Both the position numbers and the translations under genes were made by a program. A stretch of 64,000 nt of DNA from Streptomyces zaomyceticus (lineage in GTDB: Bacteria; Actinomycetota; Actinomycetes; Streptomycetales; Streptomycetaceae). Positions 1-6,984 of this stretch are shown here, in pieces. The stretch is taken from contig NZ_BNBZ01000029.1 in the NCBI RefSeq assembly GCF_014656215.1, positions 1 to 64,000 on the forward strand, in the 5' to 3' direction. Numbering within the stretch: the stretch's first letter is position 1; the number at the start of each line of letters is the position of its first letter. The notes beneath the pieces are model-generated. The model saw nothing but the letters and a program-made list of their open reading frames with translations. It did no database searches and had not been told where the DNA came from.

Positions 1-100
1 TGATTTTTGGCACGCTGTTGAGTTCTCAAGGAACGGACGCTTCCTTTGTACTCACCCTCTCGGGCTTTCCTCCGGGCTTCCCTTCGGTCTTGCGTTTCCG
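1..100 (-). other. rRNA operon leader (16S lies beyond the left edge)
   Basis: Read on the minus strand, this stretch contains the run of bases that I know from the transcribed leader just upstream of Streptomyces 16S rRNA genes (a segment around TTGAGAACTCAACAGCGTGCC, positions 5-36). The 16S gene itself would start a few hundred bases to the left, outside the window. No protein gene on either strand is convincing here. Assignment rests on remembered leader sequence plus the promoter array immediately upstream. Confidence 0.75.
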
Positions 101-130
101 ACTCTATCAGATCTTTCCGACCCGATTTCC
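101..130 (-). promoter_or_regulatory. rrn promoter P4 candidate
   Basis: Second copy of the GATCTGATAGAGTCGG block with its TAGAGT box at 101-106, minus strand. It is the promoter nearest to the 16S gene. Confidence 0.55.
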
Positions 131-183
131 TCGGTACTTTCCGGTCCCTTTCGCTTTCGCTCCGGGCCCTTCCTGTGTTTCCG

Positions 184-213
184 ACTCTATCAGATCCTTT
201 CGGCGTCTGATCC
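184..213 (-). promoter_or_regulatory. rrn promoter P3 candidate
   Basis: TAGAGT (184-189, minus strand) lies inside a block reading GATCTGATAGAGTCGGAAA in the next copy; here the core GATCTGATAGAGTCGG is repeated. The duplication of the whole -10 environment in P3 and P4 suggests tandem promoter duplication. No good -35 is visible. Confidence 0.55.
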
Positions 214-264
214 CCGGTCAGCGGGGTTTGTCTTTCCGGCTGTTGGGCCGTTCCGACGTCTCAA

Positions 265-294
265 ACTCTAGCGGATTTCCCCGGCGCCTCATAA
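265..294 (-). promoter_or_regulatory. rrn promoter P2 candidate
   Basis: A TAGAGT -10 box (265-270, minus strand) shares its hexamer with the two boxes nearer the 16S gene. The -35 region is poor (TTATGA at an 18-bp spacing at best), as is common for the secondary rrn promoters of Streptomyces. Confidence 0.5.
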
Positions 295-310
295 TCGAGA
301 CTTTCGAAAT

Positions 311-332
311 GAATTTCGGCATGCCGAAATTC
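311..332. repeat. 22-bp perfect palindrome between rrn promoters
   Basis: The sequence is an 11-bp arm GAATTTCGGCA followed directly by its exact complement. It lies between P1 and P2 of the rrn leader and is AT-richer than its surroundings. It could be a regulator-binding site or, in the transcript from P1, a hairpin. Confidence 0.8.
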
Positions 333-425
333 GTCCCGGTGGGGAGATCGTACGGAGTAGAGGTGCCGCTATCAGCGGCGGAGTGGTTGTCGAAGAACCG
401 TTCCGGCTCCGTGACAACTCGGAGA

Positions 426-454
426 ACACTACGCATCCGGGAGGGGCGTGTCAA
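426..454 (-). promoter_or_regulatory. rrn promoter P1 (consensus sigma-HrdB type)
   Basis: On the minus strand TTGACA (449-454) is followed by a 17-bp spacer and TAGTGT (426-431), almost a textbook housekeeping promoter. It is the most upstream of four promoter-like elements that precede the rRNA leader, matching the multi-promoter layout known for Streptomyces rrn operons. It sits just beyond the stop of the MarR gene, so readthrough from that gene would also enter the rrn leader. Confidence 0.75.
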
Positions 455-491
455 CCCTCCCCCGGATGGCCTCGGGAGACCTCGGAGGACC

Positions 492-1058
492 TCAGTCGAG
501 GTCCGTCAGACGGCCGCCGGCGTCGGGCTGTGTGAGCTCCACGCGGCGCAGCAGACGGATGAGCATCTCGCCGAGGGCGCCCTTCTCCTCCGTCGAGAGG
601 TCCTGGAGGAGCTCCTCCTCGAAGTCGGTGGCCATCCGCATGGCCTCCAGCCACTTCGAGCGGCCCTCGTCGGTGAGCTCGACGATCACGCGGACGCGGT
701 TGTTCTCGTCGCGGTCGCGGGTGACCAGGCCCTCGCCCGCCATGCGGTCGATGCGGTGGGTCATCGCGGCCGGGGTGAGTCCCAGTCGCTTGGCGAGCTC
801 GCCCGGGCCCAGTCGGTAGGGCTCTCCGGCGAGGACCAGGGTCTTGAGGACCTCCCACTCGGCGTTGCTGATGCCGAGGTCGGCGAGCTGGCGTCCGTAC
901 GCCACGTTCATCCGGCGGTTCAGCCGGCCGAGGGCGGAGACGACCTTCTCGACCTGGGGGTCGAGGTCGCGGAACTCGCGCTGGTAGGCGGCGATCTGCT
1001 CGTCGAGGCTCGGCTCCTGCGGAGCCTGCGGACCGGACCGCTCGGGGTTGTCGGACAT
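492..1058 (-). CDS. MarR-family transcriptional regulator
   Basis: A winged-helix DNA-binding repressor of about 188 residues, the normal MarR size. The helix-turn-helix and wing are visible in the middle (ELAKRLGLTPAAMTHRIDRM followed by LVTRDRDENNRVR), where the two Arg/Asp-rich turns form the wing. I chose the internal ATG that gives MSDNPERS because the longer reading runs through the divergent promoter; no strong Shine-Dalgarno supports either. The gene is divergent from an MFS exporter and a palindrome lies between them, the classic layout of a drug-sensing repressor controlling its own pump. I recall that the S. coelicolor orthologue (about SCO4122) controls the neighbouring MFS pump and affects sporulation; that is memory, not seen here. 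Confidence 0.9.
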   Translation of the reverse strand: MSDNPERSGPQAPQEPSLDEQIAAYQREFRDLDPQVEKVVSALGRLNRRMNVAYGRQLADLGISNAEWEVLKTLVLAGEPYRLGPGELAKRLGLTPAAMTHRIDRMAGEGLVTRDRDENNRVRVIVELTDEGRSKWLEAMRMATDFEEELLQDLSTEEKGALGEMLIRLLRRVELTQPDAGGRLTDLD

Positions 1059-1087
1059 GCGGGGAGTATCCCACGGGTCTCGTTGGC

Positions 1088-1144
1088 GTTGAAGTCCTTC
1101 GGTGTGTACTGTTAAGGCTCTAACTTTAGCGTTGAAGTCTTCAA
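1088..1144. promoter_or_regulatory. MarR operator region (palindrome plus partial copy)
   Basis: TTGAAGTCTTCAA (1132-1144) is a perfect 6-1-6 palindrome. A second, degenerate copy TTGAAGTCCTTCGG begins at 1089, 43 bp away. Both lie in the short divergent promoter region between marR and the MFS gene. The size and position fit MarR dimers covering both promoters. Confidence 0.6.
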
Positions 1145-1212
1145 GGTTCAGGGATACACCTCTGAACCTGCGACCGAAGTGGGTGAGTGTGACCAAGGCG
1201 AGGGGCGCAGCG

Positions 1213-2484
1213 ATGCGCCGTATTCAGGCAGGCAGCGCGCTGAGCGCGTTCGGACTCGGCTTCACCGTGCCGTACCTCTATGTGTACGTGGCGCAGGTGC
1301 GGGATCTGGGTGCCGCCACGGCGGGCATCGTCCTGGCCGTCTTCGCCATGGCCGCCCTCGTGGTGCTGCCGTTCAGCGGGCGGGCCATCGACCGGCGCGG
1401 CCCCGTGCCGGTGCTGCTGGTCGCCTCGGTCGTCGCCGCCGTGGGTGCGGTGGCGATGGGCTTCGCCTCCAGCGTGCCCGCGGCCGTGGGGGCCGCGGCG
1501 CTGCTCGGTGCCGGTACGGCCGTGCTCCAGCCGGCCCTCGCCACGATGATCGTCTGGTGCTCGACGCCCGTCGGCCGCACCCGGGCCTTCGCCATGCAGT
1601 TCTTCCTGCAGAACCTGGGGCTCGGTGTCGGTGGTCTGATCGGCGGTCTGCTGGTCGACACGAGCCGTCCGGGCAGCTTCATCCTGCTGTTCTCGATCGA
1701 GGCGGCGATGTTCCTCGTCCTGGCGGCGATCGTCGGGACCGTGCGGATGCCGGGCTCCCCCGCCTTCCAGGGCGCCCGTCCCTCCGGGAGCGGCAAGGGC
1801 GGCGTCCGTGCGCTGCTCGGGCACAAGGCGATGGTGCAGCTCTGCGTCCTCGGCTTCGTCCTCTTCTTCGCCTGCTACGGACAGTTCGAGTCGGGTCTCG
1901 CCGCGTACGGCACCGAGGCCGCCGGCATCCAGCCCTCGACCCTCGGCATGGCGCTCGCCGCCAACACCGTGGTGATCGTGGCCGCCCAGTTCCTGGTGCT
2001 GAAGTTCGTCGAGCGCCGCAGGCGGAGCCGGGTGATCGCGGCCGTCGGTCTGATCTGGACCGTGGCCTGGCTGATCGCCGGGTACGCGGGCCTCGGGCAC
2101 GGCAGCCAGGCCATGGCCACGGCGGCCTTCGTCTCCACGTACGCCCTCTTCGGGCTCGGTGAGGCGATGCTGTCGCCGACCGTGGCACCGCTGGTCGCCG
2201 ATCTGGCGCCGGAATCGATGGTCGGGCAGTACAACTCGGCCTTCGCCCTGGTCAAGCAGCTGGCGCTGGCCGTCGGACCGGCCGTGGGCGGGCCCATGGG
2301 GGCCGCGCTGCACGGTCCGTACATCGTGACCTTCGTGCTCTTCTCGCTCGGCATCACCTTCCTCGCCGTACGGCTCGGAAAGCAGCTGACCCCGGAGCAG
2401 AACCAGCCTTCGCTCGCCCTCAGGCCGTCGAAGGTGGTCGCACGGCACGAGCCGGTCCGCGAGAGCGAGACCGCCCCGGCCTAG
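1213..2484 (+). CDS. MFS multidrug-efflux transporter
   Basis: A 423-residue membrane carrier of the major facilitator superfamily with roughly twelve hydrophobic segments. The loop between helices 2 and 3 has the MFS signature GRAIDRRGPVPV, and the conserved GAGTAVLQPALATMIV stretch falls in helices 4-5 as in drug:H+ antiporters. The ATG was chosen because AGGGG sits 7 nt upstream; earlier GTG codons exist but overlap the operator region. It is divergent from marR and probably repressed by it. Its stop codon overlaps the stop of the next gene on the other strand (CTAG), so the two genes converge with no terminator between. Substrate cannot be read from sequence. Confidence 0.88.
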   Translation: MRRIQAGSALSAFGLGFTVPYLYVYVAQVRDLGAATAGIVLAVFAMAALVVLPFSGRAIDRRGPVPVLLVASVVAAVGAVAMGFASSVPAAVGAAALLGAGTAVLQPALATMIVWCSTPVGRTRAFAMQFFLQNLGLGVGGLIGGLLVDTSRPGSFILLFSIEAAMFLVLAAIVGTVRMPGSPAFQGARPSGSGKGGVRALLGHKAMVQLCVLGFVLFFACYGQFESGLAAYGTEAAGIQPSTLGMALAANTVVIVAAQFLVLKFVERRRRSRVIAAVGLIWTVAWLIAGYAGLGHGSQAMATAAFVSTYALFGLGEAMLSPTVAPLVADLAPESMVGQYNSAFALVKQLALAVGPAVGGPMGAALHGPYIVTFVLFSLGITFLAVRLGKQLTPEQNQPSLALRPSKVVARHEPVRESETAPA

Positions 2485-4220
2485 GCCGACCGGTCCGGCA
2501 GGGCGAATTCGCACCAGACCGCTTTGCCGCCGCCCGGTGTGCGGCGGCTCCCCCAGGACGAGGCGATCGTCGCGATGATCGAGATTCCGCGACCCGCCTC
2601 GTCCTCCGTTTCCGCCCTGCGGCGGCGCGGCAGATGGTCGTCCCCGTCCGTGACCTCGATGATCAGGCGCCGATCGGTGCGGCGCAGCCGCAGCCGCATG
2701 GGCGGGGTGCCGTGCTGGAGGGAGTTCGCCACCAGCTCGCTGGTCGCGAGGACCCCCAGGTCGCGCAGCTCGACCGGGAAGCGCCAGGACGACAGGACCC
2801 CGGAGGCGAAGGCACGCGCGCGGGGAGCGGCCTCCACCCCACCGAGGAGTTCCAGGGCCGCGTTGTGGAAGAGCTCCGCGTCCGCTCCCTTGCGGGACGG
2901 GTGCTGGACGACCAGGACGGCCACGTCGTCGTCGTGCTCCGCGGTGACCCCCAGGGAGCGGAGCAGCCGGTCGCAGACCACCTGCGGGGTGCCGCTGGCG
3001 CCGGAGAGGGCACGGGCCAGGGCGGCGACGCCCTCATCGATGTCCTCACGGCGCCGCTCGACCAGGCCGTCGGTGTAGAGGACGGCGGTGGAGCCGGGCG
3101 GCAGGGCGATGGAGCCGGAGGCGTGCAGCCAGCCGCCGGTGCCGAGCGGCGGGCCCGTCGGGTCCTCGGCACGCCGGACGCTGCCGTCCTCGTCCCGTAC
3201 GAGGATCGGGAGGTGGCCGGCCGAGGCGTAGACCAGCTTGCCCTCGCTGGGGTCGTGGATCGCGTACACACAGGTGGCGATCTGGCTGGCGTCGATCTCG
3301 GCGGCGAGGCCGTCGAGGAGCTGGAGCACCTCGTGCGGGGGCAGGTCGAGGCGCGCGTAGGCCCGGACGGCGGTGCGGAGCTGGCCCATGACGGCGGCGG
3401 CGCGCACCCCCCTGCCCATCACGTCGCCGATGACGAGCGCGGTGCGTCCCGCGCCGAGGGTGATCACGTCGTACCAGTCGCCGCCGACGGCCGCGTCGGT
3501 GCCGCCGGGCTGGTAGGTGGCGGCGATCCGCAGGTCGTCGGGCTGTTCGAGGTCCTGAGGGAGCAGGGAGCGCTGGAGGGTGACGGCGGTTTCGCGGTGG
3601 CGGCGCTCGCTGGCCCGCAGCCGCTCGGCGGCCTCGGCGTGGTCGGTGACGTCGGCGGCGTGGACGAGGACCCCGCCGCCGTCGAGGTGCGGGCTGTCCA
3701 CGGGCAGGCACGTCACCGTGTAGGAGCCGCCGTCCTGGGTGCGCCGGGACTTGACCGTACGGGGCTTGCCGCTGCGCAGGACCTGGTCCATGAGCGGCAG
3801 CAGCCCGAGCTCCTCCGCCTCCGGGCAGGTGTCGGCGACGGTGGCGCCCGCGGGGCGGGGGCCGAAGGCGGCGGCATAGGCGTCGTTGACGTACGCGATG
3901 CGGTGCTCCGGGCCGTACACGAGTGCGACCAGGCCGGGGAGACGGCCGAGGAGCTCCCGTACGGAGAAGTCCTCGAGGGCGGGGACGTCGGCGGACTCGG
4001 TCGCCTCGGCGGCCTTGGCCGCCTCATCGATGAGCTGCCCCAGCTGCTGCGCGTACTCACCGCGGGCGGCGGGCACGGAGCCTTCGGTCCCCCGCGCCGC
4101 GCGGCGCTGTGTGCCGGGGAGCCGGGCGCTCCAACGGGTGAAGTTCACGGATCTGTATGCCTCGTGGTGTCGGTGCCGTGCAGAGTCACGCTGTGCAGGT
4201 GTGAGCCCACCTATGGTCAC
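2481..4220 (-). CDS. PAS / PP2C (SpoIIE) phosphatase with anti-sigma-type ATPase domain
   Basis: A 579-residue cytoplasmic signalling protein with three domains in order. A PAS sensor domain occupies about residues 80-190 (LVYGPEHRIAYVNDAYAAAFG). A SpoIIE/RsbU-like Ser/Thr phosphatase follows at about 205-405, with the metal-binding Asp motifs in VGGDWYDV and VIGDVMGRG and in DDDVAVLVV. A GHKL ATPase resembling anti-sigma kinases ends the protein (TSELVANSLQHG N-box; G-box near GRGISII). Such proteins both phosphorylate and dephosphorylate anti-anti-sigma factors in partner-switching pathways. No signal peptide or membrane segment is seen. The GTG start has no clear ribosome-binding site, and a GTG 24 codons downstream is an alternative. 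Confidence 0.88.
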   Translation of the reverse strand: MTIGGLTPAQRDSARHRHHEAYRSVNFTRWSARLPGTQRRAARGTEGSVPAARGEYAQQLGQLIDEAAKAAEATESADVPALEDFSVRELLGRLPGLVALVYGPEHRIAYVNDAYAAAFGPRPAGATVADTCPEAEELGLLPLMDQVLRSGKPRTVKSRRTQDGGSYTVTCLPVDSPHLDGGGVLVHAADVTDHAEAAERLRASERRHRETAVTLQRSLLPQDLEQPDDLRIAATYQPGGTDAAVGGDWYDVITLGAGRTALVIGDVMGRGVRAAAVMGQLRTAVRAYARLDLPPHEVLQLLDGLAAEIDASQIATCVYAIHDPSEGKLVYASAGHLPILVRDEDGSVRRAEDPTGPPLGTGGWLHASGSIALPPGSTAVLYTDGLVERRREDIDEGVAALARALSGASGTPQVVCDRLLRSLGVTAEHDDDVAVLVVQHPSRKGADAELFHNAALELLGGVEAAPRARAFASGVLSSWRFPVELRDLGVLATSELVANSLQHGTPPMRLRLRRTDRRLIIEVTDGDDHLPRRRRAETEDEAGRGISIIATIASSWGSRRTPGGGKAVWCEFALPDRSA

Positions 4221-4254
4221 ACGTCCAGTGTGGACGAGTGCACTGACAGTGATG

Positions 4255-5619
4255 TCAGGACGACGGCTTGTCGCCGTGGTCGGGTGGCGGTGCGGCGGCG
4301 AGTTCGAATTCGGCGCGGGGGTGTTCCAGTGAGCCCAGAGAGACGATCTCCCGTTTGAACAGGCCGGACAGGGTCCATTCGGCGAGGACCCGGGCCTTGC
4401 GGTTGAAGGTGGGCACCCGGCTGAGGTGATAGGCGCGGTGCATGAGCCAGGCCGGATATCCCTTGAGTTTCCGTCCGTAGACGTGGGCGACTCCCTTGTG
4501 GAGGCCCAGGGAGGCGACGGAACCGGCGTACGCGTGCTCGTACTCCTTGAGCGGCTGTCCGCGCAGGGAGGCCGTGATGTTCTCGGCGAGGACCTTGGCC
4601 TGGCGGACGGCGTGCTGCGCGTTGGGCGCGCACTCCCTGCCGGGTTCCTCGGCGGTCACGTCGGGGACGGCGGCGGCGTCACCGGCCGCCCAGGCGTGGT
4701 CGACGCCCTCGACGGCGAGCCGGGACGTACAGCGGAGCCGGCCGCGTTCGTTCAGCGGCAGGTCGGTCGCGGCGAGGACGGGGGCGGGCTTGACCCCGGC
4801 GGTCCAGACGACGGTGCGGGTGGGCAGCCGGGTGCCGTCGCTGAGGACGGCGACCCGGTCCTCGCAGGACTCCAGCCGGGTCTCCAGGCGTACGTCGATG
4901 TTCCGGCCGCGCAGCTCGCGAATGGCGTACCGGCCCATCTCCGCGCCCACCTCGGGCAGGATCCGGTCCGAGGCCTCGACGAGGACCCATCGCAGGTCCT
5001 CCGGCTTGAGGTTGTGGTAGTACCGCGCCGTGTACCGGGCCATGTCCTCCAGCTCGGCGAGCGCCTCCACGCCCGCGTACCCCCCGCCGACGAAGACGAA
5101 GGTCAGGGCGGCGTCGCGGATCGCGGGGTCGCGGGTCGAGGAGGCGATGTCCATCTGTTCGATGACGTGGTTGCGCAGGCCGATGGCCTCCTCGACGGTC
5201 TTGAAGCCGATGCCGTGGTCGAGGAGGCCGGGGACCGGAAGCGTGCGGGAGACCGACCCCGGCGCGAGGACCAGCTCGTCGTAGGTGAGGTCGACGGCGC
5301 CGGTGCCCTCCTCGGCGGTCGCGAGGGTGGCGAGGGTCGCGGTCCGCTTGGCGTGGTCGACGGAACGGACCTCGCCGATGACGATCCGGCAGCGGTCGAG
5401 GACCCGGCGGAGCGGCACGACGACATGGCGCGGGGAGATCGAGCCGGCGGCGGCCTCGGGCAGGAACGGCTGGTACGTCATGTACGGCTCGGGGGTGACC
5501 ACCACGATCTCGGCCGCGCCGGCTCTCAGCTCGGCCCTGAGCTGCCGCTGCAGGCGCAGCGCGGTGTACATGCCGACGTAGCCGCCGCCGACCACGAGAA
5601 TGCGCGCAGGTTCGGTCAC
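4255..5619 (-). CDS. ndh: Type II NADH dehydrogenase (NDH-2)
   Basis: A 454-residue flavoprotein that passes electrons from NADH to the menaquinone pool without pumping protons. Two Rossmann dinucleotide motifs are clear: ILVVGGGYVGMYTAL near residue 7 for FAD and FVFVGGGYAGVEAL near residue 165 for NADH. The AWAAGDAAAVPD segment near residue 300 is the second FAD-binding motif. The GTG start follows GGAGG by 14 nt. The same GGAGG has better spacing to an ATG that opens a three-codon frame (ATGGGACAGTGA) overlapping the GTG, so translation may be coupled through a tiny leader. In S. coelicolor I recall this gene as the neighbour of atrA. Confidence 0.9.
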   Translation of the reverse strand: MTEPARILVVGGGYVGMYTALRLQRQLRAELRAGAAEIVVVTPEPYMTYQPFLPEAAAGSISPRHVVVPLRRVLDRCRIVIGEVRSVDHAKRTATLATLATAEEGTGAVDLTYDELVLAPGSVSRTLPVPGLLDHGIGFKTVEEAIGLRNHVIEQMDIASSTRDPAIRDAALTFVFVGGGYAGVEALAELEDMARYTARYYHNLKPEDLRWVLVEASDRILPEVGAEMGRYAIRELRGRNIDVRLETRLESCEDRVAVLSDGTRLPTRTVVWTAGVKPAPVLAATDLPLNERGRLRCTSRLAVEGVDHAWAAGDAAAVPDVTAEEPGRECAPNAQHAVRQAKVLAENITASLRGQPLKEYEHAYAGSVASLGLHKGVAHVYGRKLKGYPAWLMHRAYHLSRVPTFNRKARVLAEWTLSGLFKREIVSLGSLEHPRAEFELAAAPPPDHGDKPSS

Positions 5620-5956
5620 TGTCCCATGACGCACCTCCGTCCGTGGTTTGTCCACAGCCCCGGCAAATTGTGTGACCGGAGGGGTACGGAGGCGCGGGGT
5701 GGCGCACAACAGGGGTGTGGGGAGAACAGTGCAGGTCAGAGTGGGCGTGACGGGTCCGCCGGAGGGTCGGAATCGGGAGTGTTCCGGTCCTTGCTCCGAT
5801 CGGGGGGCGCACCGTACGGAACTTCCCCTTCTGAATTGACCCGGACTCAACTATGTTCGTACTTCGTCGGGGTGTCGGACGGGAGCGCGTGGACCGAAGC
5901 GCTTGCCGACCGGAAGCGCCCCGTGTCAGGGCGGGGAGTCTCCGGGGGGAGACATC
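5620..5956. promoter_or_regulatory. Divergent ndh / tetR promoter region
   Basis: No gene is evident in these 337 bases. On the plus strand TTGACC (5836-5841), an 18-bp spacer and TACTTC (5860-5865) form a plausible promoter for the tetR gene. GTCTC and GAGAC arms (5938-5942 and 5949-5953) could fold over the ribosome-binding site of that gene. I see no clear promoter for ndh and no convincing Rex-type operator. Confidence 0.5.
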
Positions 5957-6763
5957 ATGAGCGGGGGAACGCTTATGCAGATTCAGGATTCACGTTGGCA
6001 GACGGGCGCCGGAACGGCGACCGTGGACGACGGCCTTCACGCGGGCGCCGGCGCCTCCGAGCGCAACGGCGCGTCGGTGCTCGGCAGCAGGTCCGCGCCG
6101 CTGCGGGTGGACGCCCAGCGCAATCTGGAGCATGTCCTGCGCGCCGCGCGCGAGGTCTTCGGCGAGCTCGGTTACGGGGCTCCGATGGAGGACGTGGCAC
6201 GCCGCGCCCGCGTCGGTGTCGGCACCGTCTACCGGCGCTTCCCGAGCAAGGACGTGCTGGTCAGGCGGATAGCCGAGGAGGAGACCTCCCGGCTGACCGA
6301 GCAGGCGCGGGCCGCGCTCGGCCAGGAGGACGAGCCGTGGTCGGCGCTCTCCCGGTTCCTGCGGACCTCGGTGGCCTCGGGCGCGGGCCGGCTCCTTCCG
6401 CCGCAGGTGCTGCGGGTGGGCGTGGACGACGTCACGGTGCTGCCCCTGGGTGACGGCACGGACGACCCGGCACGGGTGCCGTACCAGCGCGGTGTCGCCG
6501 AGCAGTCGGACGCACGCGTGGTCGCGCCGAGGGCCGTTCCGGCCGAGGAGCGGGACGACGCGGGTGCCTCGGAGCTGCTCGAGGTCGTCGGCCGGCTGGT
6601 CGACCGGGCGCGTGAGGCGGGTGAGCTGCGGGCCGACGTGACCGTGGCGGACGTCCTCCTCGTCATCGCCACCGCGGCGCCGGCCCTTCCGGACGCGGTG
6701 CAGCAGGCGGCGGCCTCGAGCCGGCTCCTCGACATCCTGCTCGAAGGCCTGCGCTCGCGGTAG
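5957..6763 (+). CDS. atrA: TetR-family regulator, AtrA-like
   Basis: A 268-residue DNA-binding protein. The TetR helix-turn-helix lies at about residues 60-105 (AREVFGELGYGAPMEDVARR then VGVGTVYRRFPSKDVLV), followed by an all-helical ligand domain. The N-terminal 50 residues are a low-complexity extension. The ATG was chosen because GGGGGA lies 6 nt upstream; a second in-frame ATG six codons later is possible. Family membership is certain. The AtrA assignment rests on position next to ndh and before the large sigma factor, as I recall for S. coelicolor SCO4118, where AtrA activates actinorhodin genes and responds to N-acetylglucosamine metabolism. The ligand pocket cannot be assessed by eye. 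Confidence 0.75.
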   Translation: MSGGTLMQIQDSRWQTGAGTATVDDGLHAGAGASERNGASVLGSRSAPLRVDAQRNLEHVLRAAREVFGELGYGAPMEDVARRARVGVGTVYRRFPSKDVLVRRIAEEETSRLTEQARAALGQEDEPWSALSRFLRTSVASGAGRLLPPQVLRVGVDDVTVLPLGDGTDDPARVPYQRGVAEQSDARVVAPRAVPAEERDDAGASELLEVVGRLVDRAREAGELRADVTVADVLLVIATAAPALPDAVQQAAASSRLLDILLEGLRSR

Positions 6764-6984
6764 GAGTTCGGCGGAGGCTCCGGGAGCCTTCGTTCTCGTG
6801 CGCGGCGGCGCCTTCGTGGTCCGGGCGGACCAACGACCATGACACGAACGTGTGAGCGGTTACGCCCGGATACGCGAAGTCGCCCCGGACGAGTGGTAGA
6901 TGGACGCGGCGCTTCGGCGTGCTCGCGCTCTGTGGCAGGCTTGGCCGGTGTTCGGGTCTGAGCGTGCGTACGGGGGCTTCCGCG

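Noticed and set aside
5640..5720. Rex-type redox operator before ndh
   Set aside because: TTGTGTGACC and TTTGTCCACAG resemble half-sites, but no TTGTGN6-8CACAA arrangement exists.
2634..6453. Long plus-strand frames over the SpoIIE and ndh genes
   Set aside because: Reverse shadows of well-supported minus-strand genes.
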